From Rhodoferax sp. (GTDB lineage: Bacteria; Pseudomonadota; Gammaproteobacteria; Burkholderiales; Burkholderiaceae_C): DNA of 64,000 nucleotides. The notes under the pieces were generated by a model. The model searched no databases. It was given only the letters and a program-made list of their open reading frames with translations, and had not been told where the DNA came from. Where the stretch lies: NCBI RefSeq assembly GCF_018780565.1, contig NZ_JADMJN010000002.1, positions 1-64,000 of the forward strand, written 5' to 3'. The first letter of the stretch is position 1, and every line of letters starts with the position of its first letter. Made by a program: the position numbers and the translations under genes. Below, piece by piece: positions 39,000-47,669 of this stretch.

Positions 39000-41413
39000 T
39001 TTCCGGCGATGGCCGTCTGCGCCGCCTGCTCCACGTTGTCCAGAAAAATGAATTCCAGTTCCTGCCTGGCTGCGAGCGGCACTTCCTCCAGATCCTTGCG
39101 ATTGCGCGCAGGCAGCATCACCCGCTTGATACCGGCCGCCACGGCGGCGAGTATTTTTTCCTTGATGCCACCCACCGGCAGCACCAGGCCGCGCAGACTG
39201 ATTTCGCCGGTCATCGCAATGTCCTTGTGAACCGGTTTGTCAATGAAAAGGGAGTTCAGTGCAATGAACATGGCAACGCCCGCACTCGGCCCGTCCTTCG
39301 GAATGGCGCCAGCCGGTACATGAACGTGAACATCTGTTTTTTCGAATGAGGCCGGGTCCAGCGCCAGCGTTGTCGCTCGCGACTTCACCAGTGTCAGTGC
39401 GGCCTGCGCCGATTCCTTCATGACATCACCAAGCTGCCCGGTCAGGATCAGGCGACCACTGCCAGGGGTGCGACTGGCTTCGATGAAAAGGATGTCTCCG
39501 CCAACGGGTGTCCACGCCAGACCGGTTGCCACGCCCGCTGTGGCGGCCCGCAAGGCGACCTCGTTCTCAAACTTCGCCGGCCCCAGGATTTCCGCCAGAT
39601 CGGATGCGTCAACGTGCACCGCCTGCGCGGCGCCCTCCGCAATGCGCATGGCGGCGCGGCGACATACCGCACCAATCTGGCGTTCCAGATGGCGCACACC
39701 GGCCTCACGGGTGTAATCGCGAATGATGCAGGCCAGGGCAGCATCGGTGATCTCAAGTTGTGCGGGCTTGAGACCACTCTCATCGCGCTGGCGCGCCACC
39801 AGGTACTTGCGGGCGATTTCACGTTTCTCGTCCTGCGTGTAGCCGGCCAGCTGCAATACCTCCATGCGGTCTCGCAGCGGGCCCGGTATAGGGTCCAGCA
39901 CGTTGGCCGTGGCGACAAACAGCACCTGCGACAGGTCGTAAGGGACGGCCAGGTAGTTGTCGCGGAAGTTGTTGTTTTGTTCCGGGTCCAGCACCTCCAG
40001 CAGCGCTGCCGAGGGGTCGCCATGGATGCCCGTTCCCAGCTTGTCGATTTCGTCAAGCATCATGACGCAACCGCGTGTGGCGGATTTTTTCAAAGCCTGA
40101 ATGATGTTGCCGGGCAGGGCCCCGATGTAGGTGCGCCGGTGGCCACGAATTTCGGCCTCGTCATGCACGCCACCCAACGATACCCGCACGAATTTTCGCC
40201 CCAGCGCCTTGGCGATGGATTGCCCCAGCGAAGTTTTCCCCACGCCGGGTGGACCCACCAGACACAGAATCGGACCATGCCCGTCAGGCTTGAGCTTGCG
40301 CACCGCGAGAAACTCCAGAATCCGTTTTTTGACCTGGTCGAGACCAAAATGATCGTCATCCAGAATCCGGCGTGCCTGTGCCACGTCGATGACATCGGGC
40401 TCCGGTGCTTTCCAGGGCAACTCCACCAGCCAGTCCAGGTAGGTCCGCACCATCGAATATTCCGACGAACCGTCCGACATGCGCTGCAGCCGCTTGAGTT
40501 CCTTGTCCGCCTGTTTGGCCACCTCTTCGGGCATGTTGGCCTGCGCAATCTGCTTGCGCAGCTCATCAATCTCTGCCGCATTGCTGCCGCCATCTTCGCC
40601 CAGCTCCTTCTGGATGGCCTTCATCTGCTCGCGCAGCAGAAATTCACGCTCGCGCTTTTCCAGGCTGGCCTTGGTGTGCTGGTTGATCTCGCGCGAGATC
40701 TGCATCACCGCGATGCGGTGCATCATCACCTCCAGCAGCCGGTCCAGCCGGGTGCGCAGGTCCACCTCTTCCAAAAGCGCCTGCTTCTCATGGGCCTTGA
40801 TGTCCAGGTATCCCGCTACCAGATCGGCCAGTGTGCCTGGCGCCTCGATGTTGTGCACGGCATTGACCATTTCCTGCGGCACCTGTGGCAGCAGTTGCAG
40901 CACCTCTACCGCGCGCTCTTTCAGCCGGATGAAGCGAGCCTCGACTTCCTTGTCGCCCTCGCCCGATTGATCCACCACCCGTTCGATCTTCGCCACCACA
41001 AAGGGGAAACCTTCCAGATAGCTTTTCACGCGAAAGCGCTGCTGTCCCTGGCAGATGATGTGGTGCGAGCCGTCAGGCGTGGTGACATAGCGCAGGATGG
41101 ACGCAATCGTGCCCATGGCGGCCAGATCATCGGCCCCCGGTGTTTCCACTTCGGGGTTGTGCTGCATCAGGATGCCCAGTGGCCGTTCCCGCTTGATCGC
41201 ATACTGGGCCGCCGCGATGGAGCTCTTGCGGCCGATCGCAATCGGCACCACCAATCCCGGAAACAGCACCATGTTGCGCACCGGAACGATCACCATGGCG
41301 TCGTCCGGAATGTCCGGCGCCTGCGCAGACTGGTTGACGCCGGCGGCCTTGTCGGCACCTGGCGCGCCACCCGATGCCGTCTTGTCCTCAAGCCGGTGCG
41401 TCAAAGGGTTCAT
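38996..41413 (-). CDS. lon: ATP-dependent protease Lon
   Basis: Cytosolic AAA+ serine protease. 805 residues: an N-terminal substrate domain ([20 protein letters not shown]), Walker [21 protein letters not shown] and Walker [15 protein letters not shown]. The protease domain has catalytic Ser in [12 protein letters not shown] and Lys in [13 protein letters not shown]. Its ATG overlaps the Hsp20 stop, so chaperone and protease are made together. It lies at the far end of the amyloid-type operon and is probably an accessory stress copy. Confidence 0.95.
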   Translation of the reverse strand: MNPLTHRLEDKTASGGAPGADKAAGVNQSAQAPDIPDDAMVIVPVRNMVLFPGLVVPIAIGRKSSIAAAQYAIKRERPLGILMQHNPEVETPGADDLAAMGTIASILRYVTTPDGSHHIICQGQQRFRVKSYLEGFPFVVAKIERVVDQSGEGDKEVEARFIRLKERAVEVLQLLPQVPQEMVNAVHNIEAPGTLADLVAGYLDIKAHEKQALLEEVDLRTRLDRLLEVMMHRIAVMQISREINQHTKASLEKREREFLLREQMKAIQKELGEDGGSNAAEIDELRKQIAQANMPEEVAKQADKELKRLQRMSDGSSEYSMVRTYLDWLVELPWKAPEPDVIDVAQARRILDDDHFGLDQVKKRILEFLAVRKLKPDGHGPILCLVGPPGVGKTSLGQSIAKALGRKFVRVSLGGVHDEAEIRGHRRTYIGALPGNIIQALKKSATRGCVMMLDEIDKLGTGIHGDPSAALLEVLDPEQNNNFRDNYLAVPYDLSQVLFVATANVLDPIPGPLRDRMEVLQLAGYTQDEKREIARKYLVARQRDESGLKPAQLEITDAALACIIRDYTREAGVRHLERQIGAVCRRAAMRIAEGAAQAVHVDASDLAEILGPAKFENEVALRAATAGVATGLAWTPVGGDILFIEASRTPGSGRLILTGQLGDVMKESAQAALTLVKSRATTLALDPASFEKTDVHVHVPAGAIPKDGPSAGVAMFIALNSLFIDKPVHKDIAMTGEISLRGLVLPVGGIKEKILAAVAAGIKRVMLPARNRKDLEEVPLAARQELEFIFLDNVEQAAQTAIAGN

Positions 41414-41814
41414 GTGATTCGCTCAAGATGAAGGCGCAGGCAGCCATGCTGCAGTGCAAAGTCGACCATTTCGTACATCCCCTCTGGCAAGGCAATGTGG
41501 CGCTCGAAGCGGCCATATGGAATTTCCAGGCGCAAAATGGCGCTGGGCCCCAGTACCGTGGCAATGGCCCGCTCGCCGCGCACCACAATCAATTGACCCT
41601 CGATCCTGACCTCAAAGTGGTCGGGCCCCACGCCCGGCAGCGCCACCAGCACGGCCAAGTCGCCATCGTCGGCGTACATGTCAATCGGTGGCTCCCAGCA
41701 AGGCGACTCCCCCATCTGGCCAAAGCGGAAAAACTGGCGTTGCAGACGGTCTGCGGCCTCCAGCAATTCAACTGCCTCCGCAAGCATCCACACCTTGGGG
41801 TCATTCCCTTGCAT
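41410..41814 (-). CDS. Hsp20/alpha-crystallin small heat-shock protein
   Basis: 134 residues. The alpha-crystallin domain (about 40-130: PPIDMYADDGDLAVLVALPG; VRIEGQLIVVRGER; LEIPYGRFERHIALPEG) holds unfolding proteins for refolding or degradation. AAGGACT precedes the ATG. The stop overlaps the lon start (ATGA), a coupling that suggests hand-over to Lon. 45 bp after the 182-residue amyloid-locus protein. Confidence 0.9.
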   Translation of the reverse strand: MQGNDPKVWMLAEAVELLEAADRLQRQFFRFGQMGESPCWEPPIDMYADDGDLAVLVALPGVGPDHFEVRIEGQLIVVRGERAIATVLGPSAILRLEIPYGRFERHIALPEGMYEMVDFALQHGCLRLHLERIT

Positions 41815-41859
41815 GGGAGAGTCCTTTCAGCGCTTGCGCGATCAGCTCCAGGGGCTGTC

Positions 41860-42408
41860 TCACCGGACACCCACCGAGCCAAAGAGCGCATCCTTCAGAG
41901 CTGCCTGCGTGTTGGCCGTTTTGAACAGACCCATGCTGTTCACGCTCGCATTGATAACCGTGAGGTTCTGGATGGTCTGGTTGTCCAGGCTGTTCTGGAT
42001 GATGGTGCCTGAGGGAAGCTTGGCCGTGACACTTGAGTCCACAAAATTTCCCGCGCCGTTTTGCACCACGGTGACCTGCGCAATGGCGGCACTTGCCAGT
42101 TTGGCCTGCTCGTTTGTGATCTTGGTAACGTCCGGCAGGATGAAGCTGGTTGCCGCCACGACGATGCCGTTGATGGAGACGCTGCGGATGATGCCAAACG
42201 ACAGCGACAACCCGGCGCCCACATCGAAGCCGCCCCGCTGGCCGCCCAGCCGCTCGTCGCTGACGGTTTTCCACTGTGCTGGCTCAAACGCTTTTCTGGC
42301 TTCCTGTCTATCCGGGAAAGGTCGCGACAAGGGGTCGCTGCCATAGCAGGCGCTTCCCGCCAGAATCAACACGCCGATGCCAGCCAGCCTGATGGATAAA
42401 TGATTCAT
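41860..42408 (-). CDS. Secreted Fap-like locus protein with Q-N-S motif
   Basis: 182 residues from ATG 42408. Signal peptide MNHLSIRLAGIGVLILAGSA. The mature part has QRGGFDVGAGLSLSFG, a hydrophobic stretch, and the C-terminal element SGTIIQNSLDNQTIQNLTVI. The RGGFD and IQNS-type elements recur in the 115-residue protein at 43112 and, in part, in the 708-residue fibre protein. I infer a minor secreted subunit or accessory of the fibre. It is not assigned to a named Fap protein. 13 bp after the C39 peptidase. Confidence 0.75.
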   Translation of the reverse strand: MNHLSIRLAGIGVLILAGSACYGSDPLSRPFPDRQEARKAFEPAQWKTVSDERLGGQRGGFDVGAGLSLSFGIIRSVSINGIVVAATSFILPDVTKITNEQAKLASAAIAQVTVVQNGAGNFVDSSVTAKLPSGTIIQNSLDNQTIQNLTVINASVNSMGLFKTANTQAALKDALFGSVGVR

Positions 42409-42421
42409 GATGGCCCATCCG

Positions 42422-43108
42422 TTAAAAATCACCGGGACCGAACTTGGGCATGGTCACGCCACCCAAGCCTTCCAGATTGAGCCCCGAGGCCAGCGGTGCC
42501 CGCGGCGCAACCTGCCAATCGGTGGCCAGATTGAACCTGGCGCGGTCCTGCTTGTTGTGAACCACGAACAACAGCTTGTTAACCCAGGCCGACTCGAAAT
42601 ATTCCCGCGACACCGCCCGGGTGCCGCTCGAAGGATCGCCGATCAGCACCCGGCCGTCGCGCAAGCCCTTGATCACCACAAAATGGTGATAACCCTTGTC
42701 CACCATCAGCACGATGGCGGGCAGGCCAGACTCCAGCAGTTTGGCGACAGGCAACTCAAACCCGTCAGCCTGAAATTGATGGGCACCCAGGTAGTTCTTG
42801 ATGTCCAGCATGGAGAATCCTTCGCGGCGAATTTTGGCCTGGTCGCCGCGTGCAAACATTTCCTCAAACACCGACTGCTCGGTGACTGGATACCCGTAGT
42901 GGTAGGTGAGCAGGGTTGCCACTGCCGCCGAGCCGCAGCTGAAATCGTACTGCTGGCGCAGGGTTGCCTTGAACCGTGCGGCCTTCAGGCTGGTGACCGG
43001 AACCGCGTACCTGGCTCCCCCAATGCCTGACAACTCCAGCACGTCAGTCCGCGCGTTCGCACAGTGTGCGAACAGGGCGAAGGCAAGTGCAACAAATGTA
43101 ATTCGCAT
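42422..43108 (-). CDS. C39-family peptidase, FapD-like
   Basis: Papain-like C39 peptidase, 228 residues, with a signal peptide (ALFAHCANA). Catalytic Cys is in QQYDFSCGSAAVATLL with the oxyanion Gln before it, His in GYHHFVVIKGL, and Asp in VLIGDPSSG. Stand-alone secreted C39 proteins of this kind are FapD in functional-amyloid operons, where they are thought to process subunits or the pore. It sits between the two small secreted proteins, three bases after the first. Confidence 0.85.
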   Translation of the reverse strand: MRITFVALAFALFAHCANARTDVLELSGIGGARYAVPVTSLKAARFKATLRQQYDFSCGSAAVATLLTYHYGYPVTEQSVFEEMFARGDQAKIRREGFSMLDIKNYLGAHQFQADGFELPVAKLLESGLPAIVLMVDKGYHHFVVIKGLRDGRVLIGDPSSGTRAVSREYFESAWVNKLLFVVHNKQDRARFNLATDWQVAPRAPLASGLNLEGLGGVTMPKFGPGDF

Positions 43109-43111
43109 GGC

Positions 43112-43459
43112 TTATTGAAACTGCACGTTGACGATCGTCGCGTTCTGGATCAACACGTTGGAGCCGGAGTTCTGGATCACCGTCGGCAGGCCACTGGCGT
43201 TGGCGAAGGCGCCATCGGTGATGAAATTGCTGCCGCTCATGACGTTGACCGCCGCATTGTTGGCCACCAAGCCACTCAGCTGCATGTCGTTCTTCACCAT
43301 GTCAAAGCCGCCCCGGCTCTCAGCCAGGCGATGGCTTGCCATGGGTGTGCCAAAACCGGAAATCTCTGCGGGCTCCGCAGCGAAGGCGACAGAGCCTGCC
43401 AGGAAGCACAACACACCGAACCCAAGGGTCCGTGTGCAGGGAAAAAACATAGCTTGCAT
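43112..43459 (-). CDS. Small secreted protein, minor fibre subunit candidate
   Basis: 115 residues from ATG 43459, chosen because GGAG lies six bases upstream; an ATG at 43471 would put that site inside the gene. Signal peptide ending GSVAFAAE. The mature part carries ESRGGFDMVKNDMQLSGLVA and a C-terminal VIQNSGSNVLIQNATIVNVQ, the same element as in its two neighbours. Candidate nucleator or minor subunit of the fibre. It follows the large repeat protein across a stem-loop. Confidence 0.72.
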   Translation of the reverse strand: MQAMFFPCTRTLGFGVLCFLAGSVAFAAEPAEISGFGTPMASHRLAESRGGFDMVKNDMQLSGLVANNAAVNVMSGSNFITDGAFANASGLPTVIQNSGSNVLIQNATIVNVQFQ

Positions 43460-43477
43460 CTCGTACTCCATGAAAGC

Positions 43478-43518
43478 GCTGATCGCCGGATCACCGCAAA
43501 GGTCTTCCGGCGATCAGC
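43478..43518 (-). promoter_or_regulatory. 12-bp intercistronic stem-loop
   Basis: GCTGATCGCCGG (43478-43489) and CCGGCGATCAGC (43507-43518) pair perfectly around 17 bases, just after the stop of the 708-residue gene. There is no U-tract, so it looks like an mRNA-stabilising or partial-termination element that sets a high ratio of major to minor subunit. Confidence 0.7.
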
Positions 43519-43526
43519 CCATCTGC

Positions 43527-45653
43527 TTACTTGCCCAAGCCCAAATTGGCCTGGATGTTGACGCTTTGTTGCACCAGCGAACTCAACCCGCTGTTCTGGG
43601 CCGCAATCATGATGCCGGCAGCGGACTGCCCGACACTGCTCATGACGTTGGACATGTTGAAGGTGCCCGCGTCGACGTGGACCGTGCCACCTGCGCCACC
43701 CGCACCACCCACTGCGCCATTGCCTACGCCGCCTGCACCTGCTGTGCCTACGCCGCCCTGGCCGCCTTGACCGCCCTGGCCGCTTTGAGCACCGGTTGCG
43801 CCCACCGCGCCTTGTGCCGAGCCACCTGTTGCACTGCCATTGGAGGCTGTGGAAGACGCGCCGCCGTTGGTGGCCGAGCCGTTGGAGGCCGGTCCGCCGG
43901 TTCCACCAGCACCGCCGGTGTTGCTGGCTGTTCCGCCATTGCCGCCAGTGGATGTGCCCGCTGCAGCCGTCGAAGTGGCTGTGCCGCTGTTCGTGCCGCC
44001 GGTAGCCGATGTGGCACCCGATGTCACAGCGCCACCGCTGGCTGTTGTGGTGCTGGTGGCCGCACCGCCTGTGGCGGATGCAGGACCATTCGTGCCACCC
44101 GTCGAACTGGCTGAAGCGGTTCCGGTTCCTGTGCCGCCGGCTGCAGCGGTGGTGCCGGTTCCGGCGCCGCTGGTTGCGGAAGCCGGGCCGTTGGTGCCGC
44201 CGGTCGCACTTGCGGTGGAGGAGCCTGTGGCGCCGCCTGCGGTATTGCCCGCGCTGGGCTGGATGCCGCCGCTGGTGCCATTGCCGCTGGCGCTGGCCGT
44301 GCCAGACGTGGCACCGGCAGGGCCTGATGCAGCCGAGCCACCAGGTGCTGCAACAGCCTGGGTTGATGGTTCAGAGCCGGGTAGCACCATGCCAGCACCG
44401 CCAGTGGCCGCATTGCTTGCCGTCGCAGCGCCCGAGGGTGCCTTGTTGGTCATGTCAGCCGAGCCGGTGCTGGATTTCTGCCAGGAGCCGGCCGCACCAC
44501 CCATTGCGCTGTCGGAGGAGCCCGCTCCGCCGCCCTTGGCCATGTTGGTTGCATCCGCACTGCCGGTCTTGAGTGTGCTGTCGGCCTCAGCACCGCCCAC
44601 CTTGGTCATGTTGCCTGCCATGGACGAACTGCCCTTGGCCATGTTGGTTGCATCAGCACCGCCTGAATGGGTCATGCTGCCTGCTGTGGTGGAGCCGCCC
44701 TTGGTCATGCTGCCTGCCTGAGAGCCGCTGGCCTTTTGCAGGGTGGCAGCAGTGGAGTCGCCGCCATACGCCGAGGAGTCTCCGCCATTGGCGCCCTTGG
44801 CGTTCCTGGCGTTGCCGCCGTCGCCGCCGTTGCCAGCAGTAGCACTGCCGTTGGTGGCGCTGCCATTGGTCACGTCGCCTGCCGTAGCGCTGCCGTTGCT
44901 GGCGCTGGCAGTGCCGCCGGCACCGCCTGCACCGCCGTTGCCGCCGGCGCCGCTGTTGCCGCCGTTGCCCGCATTGCCGCCGGTGGCATTGCCGCCCGTG
45001 CCGCCATAGCCCTTGCCGCCGTTACCGCCAGCAGCGCCGTTGGCTGTGCCGCCGAAGTTGCTGGCCTGGTTGCCGATGCCGAATATCTTGTTGCCACTCA
45101 CGGTGCCGTTCAACTCAACTTTGGCGATGGCCTTGTTGCTGTTGAAGGCGTTGCTGAAGTTGGCGGTCGCGCTTCCACCGTTGGTCGCGGCGGCCGTGCC
45201 ATAGCCGTCGGCTTTGGACATGCCTTTGTTGTTACGGTTGTCGCCAGCGCTCTTGTTGTTGCCCTGGTCCGAATTGTTGCTGGTGGCTGTGGCGCCGTTG
45301 TTGGCCGAGGCGGCCTGGTCCTTGGCCTTGCTGTCGCCGTTGTTGGCGATGGACTTGTTGTTGGTCTCGGTTGAATTTTCGGTGTTGTTGCTGGTGTTCG
45401 CCTGCGATGCAGTCGAGTACTCATTCGCTACCGGGCCGGAGTTTTTGTGCTGGTCCGAGGTCGCAGTGGCAGATTGCGGCCCTGTGACCGCAGCCGCACC
45501 GTTCACAGTGGCACTTTCCGACGCCTGGGTTGGAGGAGCGCCGGTGCTGGTCCCGGTTCCGGTGGTGGTGTTGTTGATGACGGGATTGGCAATGGCCTGG
45601 CCCGAGATGCCGAACGCAAGCGCAATTGCCGACGCCAAGAGTGACTTCTTCAT
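43527..45653 (-). CDS. 708-aa low-complexity secreted fibre/adhesin protein
   Basis: Signal peptide to about A22 (FGISGQAIANP). Then an Asn/Ser/Ala-rich zone (35-155), and a more ordered block SNKAIAKVELNGTVSGNKIF followed by FGIGNQASNFGG (about 170-210). Next come Gly-Asn-rich blocks, imperfect Met-Thr/Ala-Lys-Gly repeats (about 305-400) and TGGTNGPASAT-type repeats (about 480-580). The end is compact: SVGQSAAGIMIAAQNSGLSS then LVQQSVNIQANLGLGK. Composition and C39/FapF-like neighbours suggest the main fibre subunit of a Fap-like system. It has no Cys and no membrane helix after the signal. Driven by a sigma-54 promoter at 45729-45743. Confidence 0.8.
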   Translation of the reverse strand: MKKSLLASAIALAFGISGQAIANPVINNTTTGTGTSTGAPPTQASESATVNGAAAVTGPQSATATSDQHKNSGPVANEYSTASQANTSNNTENSTETNNKSIANNGDSKAKDQAASANNGATATSNNSDQGNNKSAGDNRNNKGMSKADGYGTAAATNGGSATANFSNAFNSNKAIAKVELNGTVSGNKIFGIGNQASNFGGTANGAAGGNGGKGYGGTGGNATGGNAGNGGNSGAGGNGGAGGAGGTASASNGSATAGDVTNGSATNGSATAGNGGDGGNARNAKGANGGDSSAYGGDSTAATLQKASGSQAGSMTKGGSTTAGSMTHSGGADATNMAKGSSSMAGNMTKVGGAEADSTLKTGSADATNMAKGGGAGSSDSAMGGAAGSWQKSSTGSADMTNKAPSGAATASNAATGGAGMVLPGSEPSTQAVAAPGGSAASGPAGATSGTASASGNGTSGGIQPSAGNTAGGATGSSTASATGGTNGPASATSGAGTGTTAAAGGTGTGTASASSTGGTNGPASATGGAATSTTTASGGAVTSGATSATGGTNSGTATSTAAAGTSTGGNGGTASNTGGAGGTGGPASNGSATNGGASSTASNGSATGGSAQGAVGATGAQSGQGGQGGQGGVGTAGAGGVGNGAVGGAGGAGGTVHVDAGTFNMSNVMSSVGQSAAGIMIAAQNSGLSSLVQQSVNIQANLGLGK
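44440..44760. repeat. Imperfect coding repeats in the fibre gene
   Basis: Recurring DNA words such as TTGGCCATGTTGGTTGCATC (near 44538 and 44635) encode variants of N-M-A-K-G and S-M-T-K-G on the minus strand. They form roughly 10-15-residue protein repeats. Recombination within them could change fibre length. Confidence 0.55.
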
Positions 45654-45728
45654 GATGATTCCTTTTAAAACAAGTTCTGACTAAGGTTTGCATGGCTCGG
45701 CGATAGACGCCAATCCGCTGAGCAATCC

Positions 45729-45743
45729 GCAACATTTGTGCCA
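45729..45743 (-). promoter_or_regulatory. Sigma-54 promoter of fibre operon
   Basis: On the minus strand it reads TGGCAC-AAATG-TTGC, a full match to the -24/-12 core, with GG and GC 10 bp apart. Predicted start of transcription is near 45717, giving a leader of about 64 bases to the ATG at 45653. Confidence 0.85.
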
Positions 45744-45772
45744 GTCAAAAATTGGCAGGTGCAAGTGCTTGA

Positions 45773-45837
45773 TTCACATGAAGAAAATTGTTTGAGGGGG
45801 CTTGTGGCGACGGCTTTTTGAGGGGCAAATTCACATG
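45773..45837. promoter_or_regulatory. Paired direct repeats, candidate enhancer
   Basis: TTTGAGGGG occurs at 45791-45799 and 45817-45825 (26 bp apart), flanked by TTCACATG at 45773-45780 and 45830-45837. They lie about 55-120 bp upstream of the transcription start, where activators of sigma-54 bind. Confidence 0.5.
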
Positions 45838-46033
45838 CAAAACATCTGATGGCAACAGGCTTGTCTCAAGTGCGTGACAGCGCGCTGAAGACTGCTTTCC
45901 GTGTTGCTTGCGATATCGCAAAGGGCCCCGGTTTGAGCGATGAAAATCAAGGGTTTCCGCCGTGGCAAGGTGTGTTTGCCGCACGGAGTCCGGTGTATCG
46001 CAGTTGTTGCAATAACCACCGCAGTGCAGGTAC

Positions 46034-47374
46034 TCAGGGACTGACGCCGTGTTTTTCCATCAGGCGGTACAGCGTCATGCGGGACACGCCCAGATCGCGC
46101 GCCGCGCGCGTCACGTTGTTGCCGCTGCGTTGCAGGCAGGTGCGAATTGCGTCGCGCTCGGCGCGAACCCGTGCTTCCACCAGCACCTCGCCGTTGAAGG
46201 CGGCCGAGGGCATGGGCAGGTCAAGGTCTTCGGGGGTGATCAACCGCCCTTCGGCCATCACCATGGCGCGGCGAATCCGGTTCATCAGCTCACGCACATT
46301 GCCAGGCCAGTCGTAGCTCTTGATCGCAACAATGCCCCGGTTGCTGAAGCCCGTCAGGCGGGGGTTGCGATCGCGGGCAAACACTTCAAAGAAGTGCCGC
46401 GCCAGCAACTCCAGATCGTCCTTGCGTTCGCGCAGGGCCGGTACGGTCAATGGCAGCACGTTGAGCCGGTACAGCAGATCCTCGCGGAAGCGCCCGGCCT
46501 GAACGGCATCCTCCAGGCGCATGTGTGAGGCTGCGATGACACGCACATCGACCTCGATGCTTTGCGTGGAGCCCACCCGGCTGATGGTCCGCTCTTGCAG
46601 GAATCGCAGCAGGTTCGCCTGCAGCTCCAGGGGCAAGTCGCCAATCTCGTCCAGAAAGAGTGTGCCGCCTGCGGCCGATTCGATCAGTCCGCGCTTTTCC
46701 CGGTTGGCCCCGGTGAAGGCGCCGCGTTCATAGCCGAACAGCTCCGACTGAATCAGGCTGGCCGGAACCGCGCCGCAATTCAAGGCAACAAAGGGGCCCG
46801 CCGCGCGGGGTGAACTGGTGTGAATGGCGCGTGCGGTCAACTCCTTGCCGCTGCCGCTCTCGCCCCAAATCAGGACCGGCGCACTCGCGTGCGACACCTT
46901 GGCAATCTGTGAGCGCAGCCGTTGTATGGCCGGGCTTCGGCCCACCAGATCCATGTCCGCGCGCGCACCGCTGGCCACCAGGGGCCGCTCACTCAGCTCG
47001 GCGTAGCCGAAGGCATGACCCAGCGTGTGGTGCAGCCTGAAAGGGTCAATCGGCCAGGTGTGGAAATCAAACAAATGCTGCACGACCAGTGTGCGGTAGG
47101 ACGGGCGTTTGATCATGTCAGGTGGAAACACGCCCACCCACTGCGTGTGCTGCTGCGTCTCCAGGAATTCATCCAGCGCCAGCACGTCCGAGTCCTTTGT
47201 TTCCTGCAGCAACAACAAGCCCACCGGGTAGCTTTGGCTTCTCAATGCATGGGCGGCGGCGCCCAGGTCATGAACTGCACAAACGTCCCAGGCTGACAAC
47301 ACAACAGACGGAACTGTATCGAGCGTGGCACTCCCCAGTATGACGCCCAACAACGGTCTTAACGGCATGTGCAC
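46034..47374 (-). CDS. Sigma-54-dependent activator, VpsR/Fis type
   Basis: Enhancer-binding protein, 446 residues. The N-terminal receiver-like domain (about 1-135) lacks an obvious phospho-Asp pocket. The AAA+ domain (about 145-375) has Walker A IWGESGSGKELTARAIH, sigma-54 contact motif ERGAFTGANREKRG and Walker B GGTLFLDEIGDLPLELQ. The C-terminal Fis helix-turn-helix is NNVTRAARDLGVSRMTLYRL. The architecture resembles VpsR and other regulators of matrix genes. It lies upstream of the fibre operon and divergent from the FapF-like gene, and is the natural activator of the promoter at 45729. Confidence 0.9.
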   Translation of the reverse strand: MHMPLRPLLGVILGSATLDTVPSVVLSAWDVCAVHDLGAAAHALRSQSYPVGLLLLQETKDSDVLALDEFLETQQHTQWVGVFPPDMIKRPSYRTLVVQHLFDFHTWPIDPFRLHHTLGHAFGYAELSERPLVASGARADMDLVGRSPAIQRLRSQIAKVSHASAPVLIWGESGSGKELTARAIHTSSPRAAGPFVALNCGAVPASLIQSELFGYERGAFTGANREKRGLIESAAGGTLFLDEIGDLPLELQANLLRFLQERTISRVGSTQSIEVDVRVIAASHMRLEDAVQAGRFREDLLYRLNVLPLTVPALRERKDDLELLARHFFEVFARDRNPRLTGFSNRGIVAIKSYDWPGNVRELMNRIRRAMVMAEGRLITPEDLDLPMPSAAFNGEVLVEARVRAERDAIRTCLQRSGNNVTRAARDLGVSRMTLYRLMEKHGVSP

Positions 47375-47546
47375 TTTCCTTTGAATAGCGGTGTTTCACC
47401 TGGCTTCGAGAGGCCCGCTGCAATCTTGCAGGTGGCGGCGCCAGGAGTGGACTGATTTGGCCGGTAGCGTAAGTGGCACTGTTGCCGGGCCTGTTGATAT
47501 TTGTCACTGCAAGCGCGGCAATGCCGGATGGCGCTTTGTCTGTGGT

Positions 47547-47560
47547 TTGAGTTTTCGCAA
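47547..47560. promoter_or_regulatory. FNR-like box before FapF-like gene
   Basis: TTGAGTTTTCGCAA, 110 bp upstream of the outer-membrane-protein gene. The same 14 bases (15 including the preceding T) recur upstream of fadD at 52507, which argues for a shared regulator. Confidence 0.5.
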
Positions 47561-47669
47561 CACGGTGCGGCGCGCGCTTTTGAATACTTGCACCACCTCT
47601 GTTGAAGCAACGGATTGTGAGTTTTTTGCTTTTTGGAATGCTATTTTTGATTCGCCGGAGAAATGCGCC

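Larger units (their letters stand above)
45654..46033. promoter_or_regulatory. Control region of the fibre operon
   Basis: 380 bp without a gene, between the fibre gene and the stop of its probable activator. It holds a sigma-54 promoter (45729-45743), paired direct repeats upstream of it (45773-45837), and a perfect palindrome TTGCGATATCGCAA (45908-45921) that resembles the island's FNR-like dyads. Confidence 0.6.

Noticed and set aside
39614..41431. 605-codon open frame antisense to lon
   Set aside because: Long antisense frames are common in high-GC genes; the minus strand carries the full Lon motif set.
43840..44721. 293-codon Pro/Val/Ala-rich frame antisense to the fibre gene
   Set aside because: A by-product of Gly/Ala/Ser/Thr codons on the other strand; no start signal or operon logic.
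45752..45769. Second TGGCA...TGC element on the plus strand in the fibre control region
   Set aside because: GG to GC spacing is 11 bp, one too long for sigma-54, and it points away from any nearby start.
47473..47490. TGGCAC resembling a sigma-54 -24 element upstream of the FapF-like gene
   Set aside because: No GC dinucleotide at the required 10-bp spacing.
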